A DNA stretch of 64,000 nt, from positions 3,162,001 through 3,226,000 of the forward strand of contig OZ241901.1 in assembly GCA_965202895.1 (NCBI GenBank), read 5' to 3'. This DNA is from JAJDXW01 sp965202895 (lineage in GTDB: Bacteria > Pseudomonadota > Gammaproteobacteria > HK1). Shown piece by piece: positions 1 through 8,894 of the stretch. A model generated the notes under the pieces. It saw nothing but the letters and a program-made list of their open reading frames with translations, made no database searches and was not told where the DNA came from. Position numbers and translations under genes: made by a program. Numbering within the stretch: position 1 is the stretch's first letter; every line of letters begins with the position of its first letter.

Positions 1-26
1 CGCAGCGGCGGGCGCTCGGCGGGTGA
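1..26 (+). CDS. C-terminal tail of an upstream gene, possibly rph (partial)
   Basis: A reading frame open from the window edge ends at TGA 24-26 with the tail QRRALGG. The stop overlaps the GTG start of rdgB (GTGA), which implies an upstream gene translationally coupled to it. In many proteobacteria the gene before rdgB is rph (RNase PH), and this tail would suit it, but eight codons cannot prove that. Confidence 0.3.
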
Positions 27-628
27 GCCGGACCCTCGTCGCGGCGACCGGCAATCGGGGCAAGCTCGCGGAGATCGAACGCCTGCTCGACGGCCTCGGG
101 TGGGAGATCGCGGCGCAGTCCGCGCTCGGGGTCGAGCCGTCCCCGGAGGACGGGCTCACCTTCGTCGAGAACGCGATCATCAAGGCGCGCCATGCGTCGG
201 AACGTACCGGGCGCCCGGCCCTCGCCGACGACTCCGGGCTCGTCGTCGACGCGCTCCGCGGCGCCCCCGGCATCCGTTCCGCCCGCTACGCCGGCCCCGG
301 GAGCGGCGATGCGGCCAACAACGAGAAGCTGCTCCGGGCGCTCGCGGGAGCGCCGGAAGGGGAGCGGTCCGCGCGGTTCGAGTGCGCCGTCGTCTGGATG
401 CGGGATTCGCAGGACCCCGTGCCCCTCATCGCCCGCGGAACCTGGGCGGGACGGGTGCTCGAAGCCCCGCGGGGCGCGAACGGCTTCGGATACGACCCGC
501 TCTTCCTCGATCCGGCCACGGGGCGAACCGCGGCCGAGCTCGCGCCCGAACGCAAGGATGCGCTCAGCCATCGCGGCCAGGCGCTCCGAGCGCTGCGGGC
601 GATGATGCAGGCCGCTTCGCCGAGCTGA
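23..628 (+). CDS. rdgB: XTP/dITP diphosphatase, RdgB/HAM1 family
   Basis: Cytosolic house-cleaning pyrophosphatase that hydrolyses non-canonical purine triphosphates (ITP, dITP, XTP) and keeps deaminated purines out of nucleic acids. The 201-residue product has the full HAM1 signature: the N-terminal ATGNRGKLAE strand-loop, the acidic pair in ALADDSGL (Asp69 and Asp70), the GFGYDPLF substrate loop at about 154-161 and the SHRG motif at 182-185. Length matches the family (about 195-205 residues). The GTG start at 23 overlaps the preceding stop as GTGA, which favours this start. The next gene is on the opposite strand, so this is the end of a rightward unit. Confidence 0.95.
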   Translation: MSRTLVAATGNRGKLAEIERLLDGLGWEIAAQSALGVEPSPEDGLTFVENAIIKARHASERTGRPALADDSGLVVDALRGAPGIRSARYAGPGSGDAANNEKLLRALAGAPEGERSARFECAVVWMRDSQDPVPLIARGTWAGRVLEAPRGANGFGYDPLFLDPATGRTAAELAPERKDALSHRGQALRALRAMMQAASPS

Positions 629-718
629 AGCCCGCCGACCTTCTCCCCGCTTCTCGCGTCGGCGGTTCTCGAACGGCGCGCCGCCCGCCGGCGGCTCGAA
701 CCCCGCCCCGGCTCCGGC

Positions 719-2020
719 TCAGCTGTTCACGAGGTTCGGCAGCCAGAGCACGATCTCGGGGAAGGCGAGGAAGAGGGCGACCGTGGCCGCGTCGGCAAGG
801 AAGAACGGGAGGATCCCGCGGAAGACGTCCCCCAGCGGAATGTCCGGCCGCACCGCCGCCACCACGTAGCAGTTGAGGCCGACCGGCGGGGTGATGAGGC
901 ACACCTCGCACATCTTGACCACGATGATCCCGAACCAGATGGGGTCGTAGCCGAGCGCGACCACCGCCGGATAGACGACCGGCAGGGTGAGGAGGAGCAT
1001 CCCGATCGCGTCCATGAACATCCCGAGCACGGCATAGCCGAGCAGGATGAAGATCATGGTCACCACCGCGGGCAGGGGCAGCTCGACGAGCCAGGTCGCG
1101 AACGCTTCCGGCAGGCCCGCGAAGCCGAGGAAGCGGACGAAGATCAGCACCCCCCAGATGAGGGCGAAGATCATGACGGTGAGCTTCGCGGTCTCGAGGA
1201 GCGCGCTCTTCAGGGCCGGCCAGCGCATCCCCCGGTAGATCGCGATGCACATCACCACGAACGCCCCGAGCGCGCCGGCCTCGGTCGGGGTCGCCCACCC
1301 CGCGTACATGGCGCTGAAGATGATCGCGACGACGGCGAAGATGGGGATGGTCGGGGGGAGGGTGATCAGCCGCTCGCGGAGCGGGGGCGAGGCGATGGGC
1401 CGGCCGAGCTCCGGCCGCAGGGTGCACTGCCCGACGATGAGGGCCGCGTAGATGAGGGCGGACACCATGCCGGGCAGGAAGCCGGCGAGGATCAGGGTGC
1501 CGACCGACTCCTCGACGATGATCGCGTAGATGACGAGGATCGCGCTCGGCGGGATGAGGGAGGCGAGGGTGCCCCCCGCCGCGACCACCCCCGCCGCGAG
1601 CCGTTTGCTGTACCCGTTCTCGAGCATGTGGGGGATCGCGACCCGGCTGAACACCGCGGCGGTCGCGGTGCTCGCCCCGGAGACCGCCGCGAAGCCGGCC
1701 GTCGCGAACACGCTCGCGACCGCGAGCCCCCCCGGAAACCAGCCGACCCAGGCCCGCGCCGCGTTGAACAGGGCGTGGGTGAGCCCCGCGTGGTAGGCGA
1801 CGAAGCCGATGAGGATGAACATCGGGAGGACGCTCAGCACGTAGTTGACCGACTTCGAGTGCGGCACGGTGCCGACGATCCCGGCCCCCGCCTTCCAGCC
1901 GATGAGCCACACCATCCCGACGAGGCCGGCGAGGGCCGCCGCCGCGAACACCCGCACCCCGAGGAACACCGCGACCAGCAGCCCGCCGGTCACGATGAGG
2001 CCGATGGTGAGCTCGTCCAT
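719..2020 (-). CDS. dctM: TRAP transporter large permease, DctM type
   Basis: Twelve-helix inner-membrane subunit of a tripartite ATP-independent periplasmic transporter. It moves an organic acid or similar solute using the sodium or proton gradient, together with the DctQ and DctP genes upstream. The 433-residue product is almost wholly hydrophobic, with typical DctM stretches such as VLPMFILIGFVAYHAG and AASGASTATAA-like glycine/alanine helices. The ATG at 2018-2020 shares its A with the TGA of dctQ (TGATG), indicating translational coupling. It is the last gene of the operon. Substrate cannot be told from the permease. Confidence 0.93.
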   Translation of the reverse strand: MDELTIGLIVTGGLLVAVFLGVRVFAAAALAGLVGMVWLIGWKAGAGIVGTVPHSKSVNYVLSVLPMFILIGFVAYHAGLTHALFNAARAWVGWFPGGLAVASVFATAGFAAVSGASTATAAVFSRVAIPHMLENGYSKRLAAGVVAAGGTLASLIPPSAILVIYAIIVEESVGTLILAGFLPGMVSALIYAALIVGQCTLRPELGRPIASPPLRERLITLPPTIPIFAVVAIIFSAMYAGWATPTEAGALGAFVVMCIAIYRGMRWPALKSALLETAKLTVMIFALIWGVLIFVRFLGFAGLPEAFATWLVELPLPAVVTMIFILLGYAVLGMFMDAIGMLLLTLPVVYPAVVALGYDPIWFGIIVVKMCEVCLITPPVGLNCYVVAAVRPDIPLGDVFRGILPFFLADAATVALFLAFPEIVLWLPNLVNS

Positions 2021-2697
2021 CAGGCGCGCTTCCCCGCGCCGGCTTCGAGGCCCCCGGATACGTCCGGAACGTCCGCTTCTCCGGCCAGCCCGGTCTCGAT
2101 CTCGTGCTGGGCCTGCTCGTCCACGGTCTCGATGAGGGGGATCCCCACCGGCTCCGCGTCGGGGTCCGCCGAGAGCCGCAGGAAGCCGAGGAGCTGGATG
2201 AAGAGCCGCACCAGCAGGATCGCGAACGCGACCGGAACGAGGAGCTTGGAGGGCCAGAGAGGGATCTCGATGTCGATCGTGCTGTCGCCGATGTTCCAGG
2301 CGCGAAGAAAGTGTTCGTACCCGAACCACGCGAGGATCGCGACGATGCCGATGATGGTCAGGGTTCCGAGGGACTCCACGATCCAGAGGGTCCGGCCCCG
2401 GAACCGCTTGACGATGATCTCCATCCGCACGTGGCCGCCGAGGCGCTGGGTGTAGGCGATGGAGAGGAACGCGAACACCGTCATCACGAACTCGATGACG
2501 TCGACGTAGCCCGGCACCGGCAGGTTGATGAGCTTGCGCCCGAACACCTGGAAGACGCCGATGAGCATCACCGCGAGGATGACGAGGGCGGCGATCAGGT
2601 TGAGTGCGCTCTCGAGCTTGAAGAAGCCCTCGTCCGCCGCGCCGAGGAGGCGGGCGAACGGCGAACGGCGAACGGCCGTCGGTCGGTGGGAAGACAT
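2020..2697 (-). CDS. dctQ: TRAP transporter small permease, DctQ type
   Basis: Four-helix membrane subunit that partners DctM in a TRAP transporter. The 225-residue product has a short charged N-terminus (about 25 residues), a first helix around LNLIAALVILAVMLIG, the conserved GRKLINLPVPGYVDVIE loop, and a hydrophilic C-terminal tail of about 45 residues that is longer than in many DctQ proteins. It lies 60 nt downstream of dctP, across a strong hairpin, and overlaps dctM by one base. Gene order dctP-dctQ-dctM is standard. Confidence 0.92.
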   Translation of the reverse strand: MSSHRPTAVRRSPFARLLGAADEGFFKLESALNLIAALVILAVMLIGVFQVFGRKLINLPVPGYVDVIEFVMTVFAFLSIAYTQRLGGHVRMEIIVKRFRGRTLWIVESLGTLTIIGIVAILAWFGYEHFLRAWNIGDSTIDIEIPLWPSKLLVPVAFAILLVRLFIQLLGFLRLSADPDAEPVGIPLIETVDEQAQHEIETGLAGEADVPDVSGGLEAGAGKRA

Positions 2698-2713
2698 TCC
2701 GTCGTCAGCGGCT

Positions 2714-2741
2714 GCCCCGCTCCCGGGGCCGGGAGCGGGGC
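2714..2741 (-). promoter_or_regulatory. Intercistronic hairpin between dctP and dctQ
   Basis: A perfect 11-bp inverted repeat (arms 2714-2724 and 2731-2741, loop of 6) fills the 60-nt gap after dctP. There is no T-run, so a pure rho-independent terminator is unlikely. Hairpins at this place in binding-protein operons often stabilise the upstream message and reduce downstream expression. That would give the excess of binding protein over permease that such systems need. The role is inferred. Confidence 0.6.
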
Positions 2742-2757
2742 GAGGCCGTCACGATGG

Positions 2758-3810
2758 CTACATCGCCGCCTTGGCGGTGGACAGGACGAGGTCCAGCAGC
2801 TCCTGCGCGGGCAGGTCGTCCTGGTTGTCCTCGACCCAGGCGTCCCAGACCGGCTGGCCCGCGATGTCGCGGAACCCGGCCATCTCGTCCTCGGGGATCT
2901 CGACCATCCGGATCTTGCCGCCTTCGCGCCACTTCTTCTCGTTGGCGACGTCCTTCGCCTTGTACGCGGCATCCATCGCGGCGTAGGCGCCGTCCTTGAG
3001 GCCGAGGAGAAGCTCCTTGTACTGGTCGGGGAGCGAGTTCCAGGCGTCGACGTTGAACACGGAGGGGCAGTTCACCGTCCCCAGGCTCATGTTGGTGGTC
3101 ACCCAGTCCGCGATCTCGTCGAGCTTGTAGGCGGCGAAGGTGTAGGAGTAGGGGAAGCCGATGGCGTCCACCGTGCCGCGCTGGAGGGCGGTGTAGGTCT
3201 CCGACGCGGGCATCGTGGACGGGGTGGCCCCGATCAGCTCGGCCGCCCGCCCCATCCCACCGAGCGCGCGCAGGCGCTTGCCCTCGAAGTCGGCGACGGA
3301 CTGCGGGGGATCGCCCTTGCCCATGTACTCGTACTGGGGGAGGATGTTGGACATGTAGAGGTAGGCGTTCCACTTCGCGAGCGCCTCCTGCGCCGCCGGA
3401 TGGCCGTACACCGCGTCGTGCACCTTGCGCATCACCCCGAAGTCGGCGAGGGGCAGGAAGGGCAGGTCGAGCACGTTGAGCGGGGCGTTCTTGCCCGGGT
3501 GGTACGAGGCGCAGAACATCGCGGCCTCGAACGCCCCGAGGGAGATGCCGTCGAGGTTCTCCTTGCTCTTCGAGAGCTGCTGGCCATAGAAGAGCTTGAT
3601 GGTGAACTTGCCGCCGGTGCGCTCGGCGACCTGGGCGGACACGTACTCCGCACCCTCGGTGAAGGCCCGGCGTTTGCCCCAGAGCGACATCTTCCAGCTC
3701 ACCTCGGGGCCGTCCACCATCTGCGCGGCGGCGGGGGTGACGCTCCCGGCGAGGCTCGCGCCGGCGGCGGCGAGCGACGCCGCTACGACGGTGAGGATTG
3801 TCTTTCGCAT
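2758..3810 (-). CDS. dctP: TRAP transporter substrate-binding protein, DctP family
   Basis: Periplasmic solute receptor that delivers substrate to DctQM. The 350-residue product starts with a clear signal peptide (MRKTILTVVAASLAAAG, cleavage near PAAAQ at about 29-30). It is followed by the DctP fold with motifs such as GGKFTIKLFYGQQL, FEGKRLRALGG and LQRGTVDAIGFPYSYT. The conserved Arg of the RALGG segment normally contacts a substrate carboxylate. The ATG at 3808-3810 is preceded by AGAGGA at good spacing. First gene of the operon, transcribed away from the dehydrogenase at 4420. The substrate is unknown. A methylated glycine or related carboxylate is a guess based on that neighbour. Confidence 0.93.
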   Translation of the reverse strand: MRKTILTVVAASLAAAGASLAGSVTPAAAQMVDGPEVSWKMSLWGKRRAFTEGAEYVSAQVAERTGGKFTIKLFYGQQLSKSKENLDGISLGAFEAAMFCASYHPGKNAPLNVLDLPFLPLADFGVMRKVHDAVYGHPAAQEALAKWNAYLYMSNILPQYEYMGKGDPPQSVADFEGKRLRALGGMGRAAELIGATPSTMPASETYTALQRGTVDAIGFPYSYTFAAYKLDEIADWVTTNMSLGTVNCPSVFNVDAWNSLPDQYKELLLGLKDGAYAAMDAAYKAKDVANEKKWREGGKIRMVEIPEDEMAGFRDIAGQPVWDAWVEDNQDDLPAQELLDLVLSTAKAAM

Positions 3811-4010
3811 CGTTGGTTCCTCTCGTTCGATTGCCTGAGAAGCCGTGCGGGCTCCGTCCGCGCCTCCGCCGGTTCGAGCCCCGGCGGAGGCGCGGAGCGG
3901 CCCGCGCGGAAGCGACACTAACCGACCGCAGGCCGTACCGCAATCGGAGCGCGGCGCCGAGGCATGTGCGCGGTGGGGTTTTCGCCGGGCACGCCTCTCG
4001 CGAACGCTTT

Positions 4011-4131
4011 GGGCCCGGCGTCCTGGGAACGCTCGTGTCCCGCCCGCATTGATCGGCGGCGGCCTCGCCCTCCCATTTGCGGGCGGGACACCTGCGTCTG
4101 GAAGACGCGCCGTTCCCAGGACGCCGGGCCC
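4011..4131 (-). repeat. Compact MITE-like hairpin repeat (diverged family copy)
   Basis: A 121-bp element bounded by 21-bp perfect inverted repeats (4011-4031 and 4111-4131). A second perfect 14-bp inverted repeat is nested inside (4035-4048 and 4078-4091, containing TGTCCCGCCCGCA). The core is shared with the longer elements at 36994-37281 and 44937-45245. The flanks are much reduced here, so this is probably an old or trimmed family member. Confidence 0.75.
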
Positions 4132-4227
4132 GTGCAAGTGGCTCCGTGGGGTGAAATCCGCCAGCAACCCTCTCGAACCGACCTCGAACCACGGAAAAAC
4201 GCCGTCTCCATGGGGGTAAAAAATATC

Positions 4228-4255
4228 TCGACCCCCTCTCTACACCCTATATATC
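4228..4255 (+). promoter_or_regulatory. Possible sigma-70 promoter for the dehydrogenase gene
   Basis: TCGACC at 4228-4233 and TATATC at 4250-4255 are separated by 16 nt, in a patch that is unusually A+T-rich for this genome. The elements are weak matches, and the gene start is about 165 nt downstream. Confidence 0.3.
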
Positions 4256-4419
4256 AATAGCCTGCGAACAGCGCCCGGGGCTCGGCGCCGGATTCGCCCC
4301 GGTCTCCGCTTCGACCCGGCCGTCGATGGATGGATCGGACCGACCGCAGGACTTTCCCTTGGCCCCGAATCCGGCTAGGGTGCCGTCGATTTCTCCGGAG
4401 GCAACGCGGGGATCGGCCC

Positions 4420-6873
4420 ATGAAGAGTCATGCCCGGGTCGTCGTGATCGGCGGCGGCGTCGTCGGCGTCTCCACGCTCTACCACCTCGCCCGCAAGGGC
4501 TGGTCGGACGTGGCCCTCTGCGAGCGCACGGAGCTCACCGCCGGCTCCACCTGGCACGCCGCGGGACTCCTCCCCCTGTTCAACATGAGCTACAGCGTCG
4601 GGCAGATCCACAAGTACTCGGTGCGGCTCTACCCCGAGCTCGAGCGCGAGACGGGGCAGGACGTGGGCTTCCGTCCGGTCGGCAACGTCCGGCTCGCGAC
4701 GAACCGCGACCGCATGGACGAGTACCGGTTCTACGCGGGGGTCGCGCGCACCATCGGGGTCCGGGTCGAGTTCCTGACCCCGAGCGAGGTCCGGGAGATC
4801 TGGCCCCTCTGCAACGTGGACGGGATCGTCGGCGCCATCCTCCACCCCGAGGACGGCTACATCCAGCCCGCCGACCTCACCCAAGCCTTCGCACGCGGCG
4901 CCCGCGCCCGCGGGGCCGAGATCCATCGGCGCACGAAGGTGGTCGCCATCGAGCGGACCGGGGGCGGGGAGTGGCGGGTGCGGACGGACCGGGGCGACGT
5001 CGTCTGCGAGCACGTGGTGAGCGCGACCGGCAACCACGCCCGCCAGACCGGGGCGATGGTGGGGATCGACGTCCCCACCATCCCCGTCGAGCACCAGTAC
5101 CTCGTCACCGAGCCGCACCCGGACATCGTCGCCCGCCGGGAACAGGGGTTGCCGGAGATGGGCGTCCTCCGCGAATCGGATGCCTCGTACTATCTCCGCG
5201 AGGAGCGGGGCGGCCTCCTCCTCGGCCCGTACGAAGCCGGGGCGCCCGCCTGCTTCGTCGACGGCCCTCCCGACGACTTCGAGAACGACCTCTTCCCCGA
5301 GGACCTCGAGCGCCTGGAGCCGCACGTCGAGGCGGTCGTCCGGCGGGTCCCGGCGTTCGGCGAGGTCGGGCTCAAGCAGGCCGTCAACGGCCCCATCCCC
5401 TACACCCCGGACGGAAGCCCCCTCATCGGCCCCGCCTGGGACGTGCCCGACTTCTGGCTCAACGAGGGCCACAGCTTCGGCATCACCGCGGCGGGCGGCG
5501 CCGGCTGGCAGCTCGCGGAGTGGATCGTCGAGGGGGAGCCGTCGATCGACATGATGGGCGTCGACCCGCGCCGCTTCGGACCCTACGCGACCCGCGGGTA
5601 CCTCAGGGAGAAGAACGAGGAGGCCTACGCCAACGTCTTCACCGTCCACTACCCGGACGAGGAGCGCCCCGCCGCCCGGCCCCTCAAGCAGGCCCCCTGC
5701 TACTCGCGCATGAAGTCGCTGGGAGCGGTGTTCGGCCAGGTCTACGGCTGGGAGCGCCCCAACTGGTTCGCGCCGGAGGGGGTGGAGCCGCGGGACGTGT
5801 GGAGCTTCCGCCGCACCAACTACTTCGAGCACGTGGGGGCCGAGTGCCGCCACGTGCACGAGCAGGCGGGGCTCCTCGACATGAGCGCGTTCGCGAAGTG
5901 CGAGGTGTCCGGGCCGGGCGCCGAGGCGTGGCTCGACGGCCTGTTCGCGAACCGCATTCCCGCCCGGGTCGGCCGCATCGGGCTCTGCCACCTCCTCGCC
6001 GCCAACGGGGGGGTGCGGTCGGAGTTCACGGTGTACCGCGAGGCCCCCGACCGCTTCTACCTCGTCTCGGCCGGGGCCTTCGAGCGTCACGACTTCGACA
6101 CCCTCCGAAGGCTCCTTCCCTCCGATGGGAGCGTCCGCTTCGAGCCCGCGACCACCCGCTACGGGGTGTTCGTGATCGCCGGCCCGCGGGCGCGCGAGCT
6201 GCTCCAGGGGCTCACCGACGCATCCCTCGCCGACGCGGACTTCCCGTGGCTCACCGGGCGCACCATCGACGTCGGGGCGGCCCACGCGAAAGCGCTCCGT
6301 CTCGGCTTCGTCGGCGAGCTCGGATGGGAGCTGCACCACCCCGTCGAGATGCAGAACCACCTCTTCGACCGGCTGATGGCGGCGGGCCGCGGCCACGGCC
6401 TCCGGCCGTTCGGGATCCGGGCGATGGACTCCCTTCGCCTCGAGAAATCCTACCGGCTGATCCCCCGCGAGCTCTCGATCGAGTACGCGGCCCTCGAATC
6501 GGGGCTTCACCGCTTCGTGCGCCTCGACAAGGGCTCGTTCCTCGGCCGCGACGCCCTCGTCGAATGGCGGCAGCGGGGCTTCTCCCATGCCTTCGCGACC
6601 CTGGAGGTCCACGGGGTCACCGACGCCGACGCCCGCGGGTCCGAGCCGATCTATTCGAGCGGGGCGCGGGGGACCGGCGGGGAGCTCGTCGGGAGGGCGA
6701 CGAGCGGGGGCTACGGATGGCGGGTCGGCAAGAGCCTCGCCCTCGCGATGGTGCGCCCGGACCTCGCCGTCGAGGGGACGGAGGTCGAGATCGAGATCCT
6801 CGGCGAACGCCGCCGGGCCACGGTGATCCCGGAATCCCCGTTCGACCCGGGGAACTCCCGGCTCCGCGCCTGA
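4420..6873 (+). CDS. FAD-dependent dimethylglycine/sarcosine dehydrogenase-like protein
   Basis: Predicted flavoenzyme that oxidatively demethylates an N-methylated amino acid (dimethylglycine, sarcosine or similar) and may pass the one-carbon unit to tetrahydrofolate. The 817-residue product has an N-terminal Rossmann motif (VIGGGVVGVS, about 9-18). It then has the STWHAAGL motif whose His46 is the covalent FAD site in known relatives, a DAO domain, an FAO_M-type linker, and GcvT and GcvT C-terminal folate domains from about residue 440 to the end. The ATG at 4420 aligns the Rossmann fold at the usual distance, although the frame is open further upstream. A RidA gene follows and a TRAP operon diverges, which suits uptake and oxidation of one compound. 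Exact substrate unproven. Confidence 0.85.
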   Translation: MKSHARVVVIGGGVVGVSTLYHLARKGWSDVALCERTELTAGSTWHAAGLLPLFNMSYSVGQIHKYSVRLYPELERETGQDVGFRPVGNVRLATNRDRMDEYRFYAGVARTIGVRVEFLTPSEVREIWPLCNVDGIVGAILHPEDGYIQPADLTQAFARGARARGAEIHRRTKVVAIERTGGGEWRVRTDRGDVVCEHVVSATGNHARQTGAMVGIDVPTIPVEHQYLVTEPHPDIVARREQGLPEMGVLRESDASYYLREERGGLLLGPYEAGAPACFVDGPPDDFENDLFPEDLERLEPHVEAVVRRVPAFGEVGLKQAVNGPIPYTPDGSPLIGPAWDVPDFWLNEGHSFGITAAGGAGWQLAEWIVEGEPSIDMMGVDPRRFGPYATRGYLREKNEEAYANVFTVHYPDEERPAARPLKQAPCYSRMKSLGAVFGQVYGWERPNWFAPEGVEPRDVWSFRRTNYFEHVGAECRHVHEQAGLLDMSAFAKCEVSGPGAEAWLDGLFANRIPARVGRIGLCHLLAANGGVRSEFTVYREAPDRFYLVSAGAFERHDFDTLRRLLPSDGSVRFEPATTRYGVFVIAGPRARELLQGLTDASLADADFPWLTGRTIDVGAAHAKALRLGFVGELGWELHHPVEMQNHLFDRLMAAGRGHGLRPFGIRAMDSLRLEKSYRLIPRELSIEYAALESGLHRFVRLDKGSFLGRDALVEWRQRGFSHAFATLEVHGVTDADARGSEPIYSSGARGTGGELVGRATSGGYGWRVGKSLALAMVRPDLAVEGTEVEIEILGERRRATVIPESPFDPGNSRLRA

Positions 6874-7079
6874 ACGTAGCGGCTCGACGCCCGATTCAGG
6901 CCCCCCTTTGCACGGCTCGGACCTCCCGCCCGCGGACGCAGGCATCGCCGGGGGCCGCCGCCGGGGCGCGTATCGTCGGCGGCGCACCCCGGTCCATGCC
7001 AGACTACGAGGTGAGGGCGGCCGCGGCCCGGGGCCGTCCCGCCGAACGCCCATCGAGAAGACGAAGGAGGAGCTGCAAC

Positions 7080-7466
7080 ATGGCCGGTCAACCCGTATTG
7101 CCGAAGGGCTCGCCGCCCCCGCTCGCGCCCTATTCGCCGGGATATCGATCCGGACGGTTCGTGTGCACGGCGGGGATGCTGGCGCTCGACTCCTCGGGGA
7201 GCCTCGTCGGAGCCGGCGACGCCGCCGCGCAGACGCGCCAGGTCCTGGAGAACGTCAAGGAGATCATCGAGGCGGCCGGCGGAACGCTGGAGGACGTCGT
7301 GTACAACATGATCTTCCTCGCGGACCTCGGGGACTACCAGGCGATGAACGAGGTCTACGGCTCGTACTTCCCCGAGAATCCGCCCGCCCGCGCCTGCGTC
7401 CAGGCCGGGCTCGTCAAGCCCGAGTTCCTGGTCGAGATCGCGGCGACCGCGGTCGTCGGCGATTAG
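7080..7466 (+). CDS. RidA family (YjgF/YER057c/UK114) protein
   Basis: Small trimeric deaminase fold that in RidA hydrolyses reactive enamine/imine intermediates released by amino-acid-metabolising enzymes. The 128-residue product shows the family core: PPPLAPYSPGYRSG near the N-terminus, FVCTAGMLALD, and the C-terminal PARACVQAGLVKP with the arginine that binds carboxylates in relatives. An AAGGAGG ribosome site lies 10 nt before the ATG. The gene is 206 nt downstream of the amine dehydrogenase. Imine products of that enzyme are plausible clients, which is inference from context. Confidence 0.9.
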   Translation: MAGQPVLPKGSPPPLAPYSPGYRSGRFVCTAGMLALDSSGSLVGAGDAAAQTRQVLENVKEIIEAAGGTLEDVVYNMIFLADLGDYQAMNEVYGSYFPENPPARACVQAGLVKPEFLVEIAATAVVGD

Positions 7467-7764
7467 CCGGGACGTCCGGCCGTCCTCCCGCGGTGGACGG
7501 CGGCTCCCTCCGGGTGGCGGGGGTCGCTCCGTCCCAGTCGCCTCGACGGCGTGCCCGGGCCGGCGTCGGTCATGCCCGCGGCGTTCTGCGGCTCGCCGCC
7601 GCGGCGTCTCGACCCCGGCGACGAAGGCCGGGGGGATATCCGGGCTCGCCGGGGGAGGGCGGCCGGGTGGCGCTCGTCCGGTGAACCGTCCGTCCGACGC
7701 GCCCGGTCCCGAGGAGCCGTCGTGCCGAGAGCGCTGCGGGGGCGTCTGACCGGGAGCCGGGACG

Positions 7765-8436
7765 GTGTGCGGCCGAATCACCCAGAAGCTGGGTCTCGAG
7801 ACCCTCTTCACCCTGTACCGGCTCTCGCCCCGGACCCCCGCCCCCGACCTCGCGCCCCGCTACAACGGCTGTCCGACCCAGGACTTCGCCGCGGTCCGGA
7901 GGGTGGGTGAGGAGCCCGCGGTCACGAAGCTTCGCTGGGGGCTCGTCCCCCCGTGGGCGAAGGACCCGCGGGTCGGGGCGCGGATGATCAACGCGCGCTC
8001 CGAGACCGTGTACAAGAAGCCCGCATTCCGATCGGCGTTTCGGCGGCGGCGGTGCGTCATCCCGGCGAACGGCTGGTTCGAGTGGCGCCGGGAGGGCGGG
8101 GAGAGGCGGCCCTACTGGATCCGCCCCGGAAATGCCGAGGTGTTCTCGCTCGCCGGGCTCTGGGAACGCTGGGAGAGAGGGGAGGAGCCGCTCGAGACCT
8201 TCACGGTCCTGACGACCACGGCCTCTCCGGCGCTCGCCGACGTTCACCATCGGCAGCCGGTGATCGTCGAGGATGGGGACGTCGCCGAGTGGCTGGACCC
8301 GGCGTCTCCCGCGGGCCGCCTGGTAGAGATCGCCCGCGGCGCCTGCGAAGGCCCTTTCGACCGGTGGCCGGTCGGCCGAGCCGTGAACGACCCCCGGAAC
8401 GACGCCCCGGAGCTGGTTCAGCCGGTCGAGGCATGA
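7765..8436 (+). CDS. SRAP family abasic-site processing protein (YedK/HMCES type)
   Basis: Binds single-stranded DNA and covalently shields abasic sites through the amino-terminal cysteine exposed after Met removal. The 223-residue product starts MCGRITQ, so Cys2 is in place. It carries the N-ARSET block (MINARSETVYKKPAFR), the CVIPANGWFEW motif with the conserved Glu, and HHRQPVI with the conserved His near residue 160. Length is normal. The GTG at 7765 must be the start because Cys2 has to be exposed. It stands alone between the RidA gene and the leftward tRNA. No LexA-like site was recognised. Confidence 0.93.
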   Translation: MCGRITQKLGLETLFTLYRLSPRTPAPDLAPRYNGCPTQDFAAVRRVGEEPAVTKLRWGLVPPWAKDPRVGARMINARSETVYKKPAFRSAFRRRRCVIPANGWFEWRREGGERRPYWIRPGNAEVFSLAGLWERWERGEEPLETFTVLTTTASPALADVHHRQPVIVEDGDVAEWLDPASPAGRLVEIARGACEGPFDRWPVGRAVNDPRNDAPELVQPVEA

Positions 8437-8894
8437 GGGGGCGGTCCGGAGGTCTCACCGGCCTTCGTCGCAAGGACGGCGGGACGCCCCCTGGGCCGCA
8501 AGACCCCGAAGGCGCAGCCGCAGGGCAATTGCATTCGACGGAATATGTCGTGTGCGCCGCCCAAAGCCGTCCGCCAGACGCCCCAAGCAACCTTCAAGCC
8601 GGCTCGTCAGGCCGATTTCGGCGCTTCGCAGCCAGAAATCGACCCCTGCCAACGGCAGCTTGGCCATCACGACGCATCGGGAATCCCGGATGCCCTGGCG
8701 CGGCCGATCCTGGCGTTGCGGGCTGCGGAAGCGGGTTGAAGAAGGACCGGAGCCCGCCGCCGGGAGCGGATCGGCGTCCGCCGCAGGAGGAAGGGGAGAC
8801 GTGCGGGTCGAGGGAGGGCGCCCCCGCGCTGGTGTTCTTGCCGTGGGGCGGTGCCCTGGCGGCTTCGTGGGCCCGTCGGCGGACGGCGGGAGGG
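8437..8894. other. Intergenic region without a convincing gene
   Basis: About 460 nt between the SRAP gene and the leftward tRNA. Two short frames (8545-8739 rightward and 8455-8670 leftward) are open, but neither has recognisable homology or a good ribosome site. A slightly A+T-richer patch lies near 8525-8560. Nothing else is seen. Confidence 0.5.

Larger units (their letters stand above)
3811..4419. other. Divergent intergenic region between dctP and the dehydrogenase gene
   Basis: No gene is seen in these 609 nt. They hold the upstream region of dctP, a hairpin repeat at 4011-4131, and an A+T-rich patch at about 4215-4260 with a possible promoter facing right. Confidence 0.6.

Noticed and set aside
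8455..8670. Leftward 71-codon frame between the SRAP gene and the tRNA
   Set aside because: It has a plausible amino-acid mix but no ribosome site, no recognised family and no support from context.
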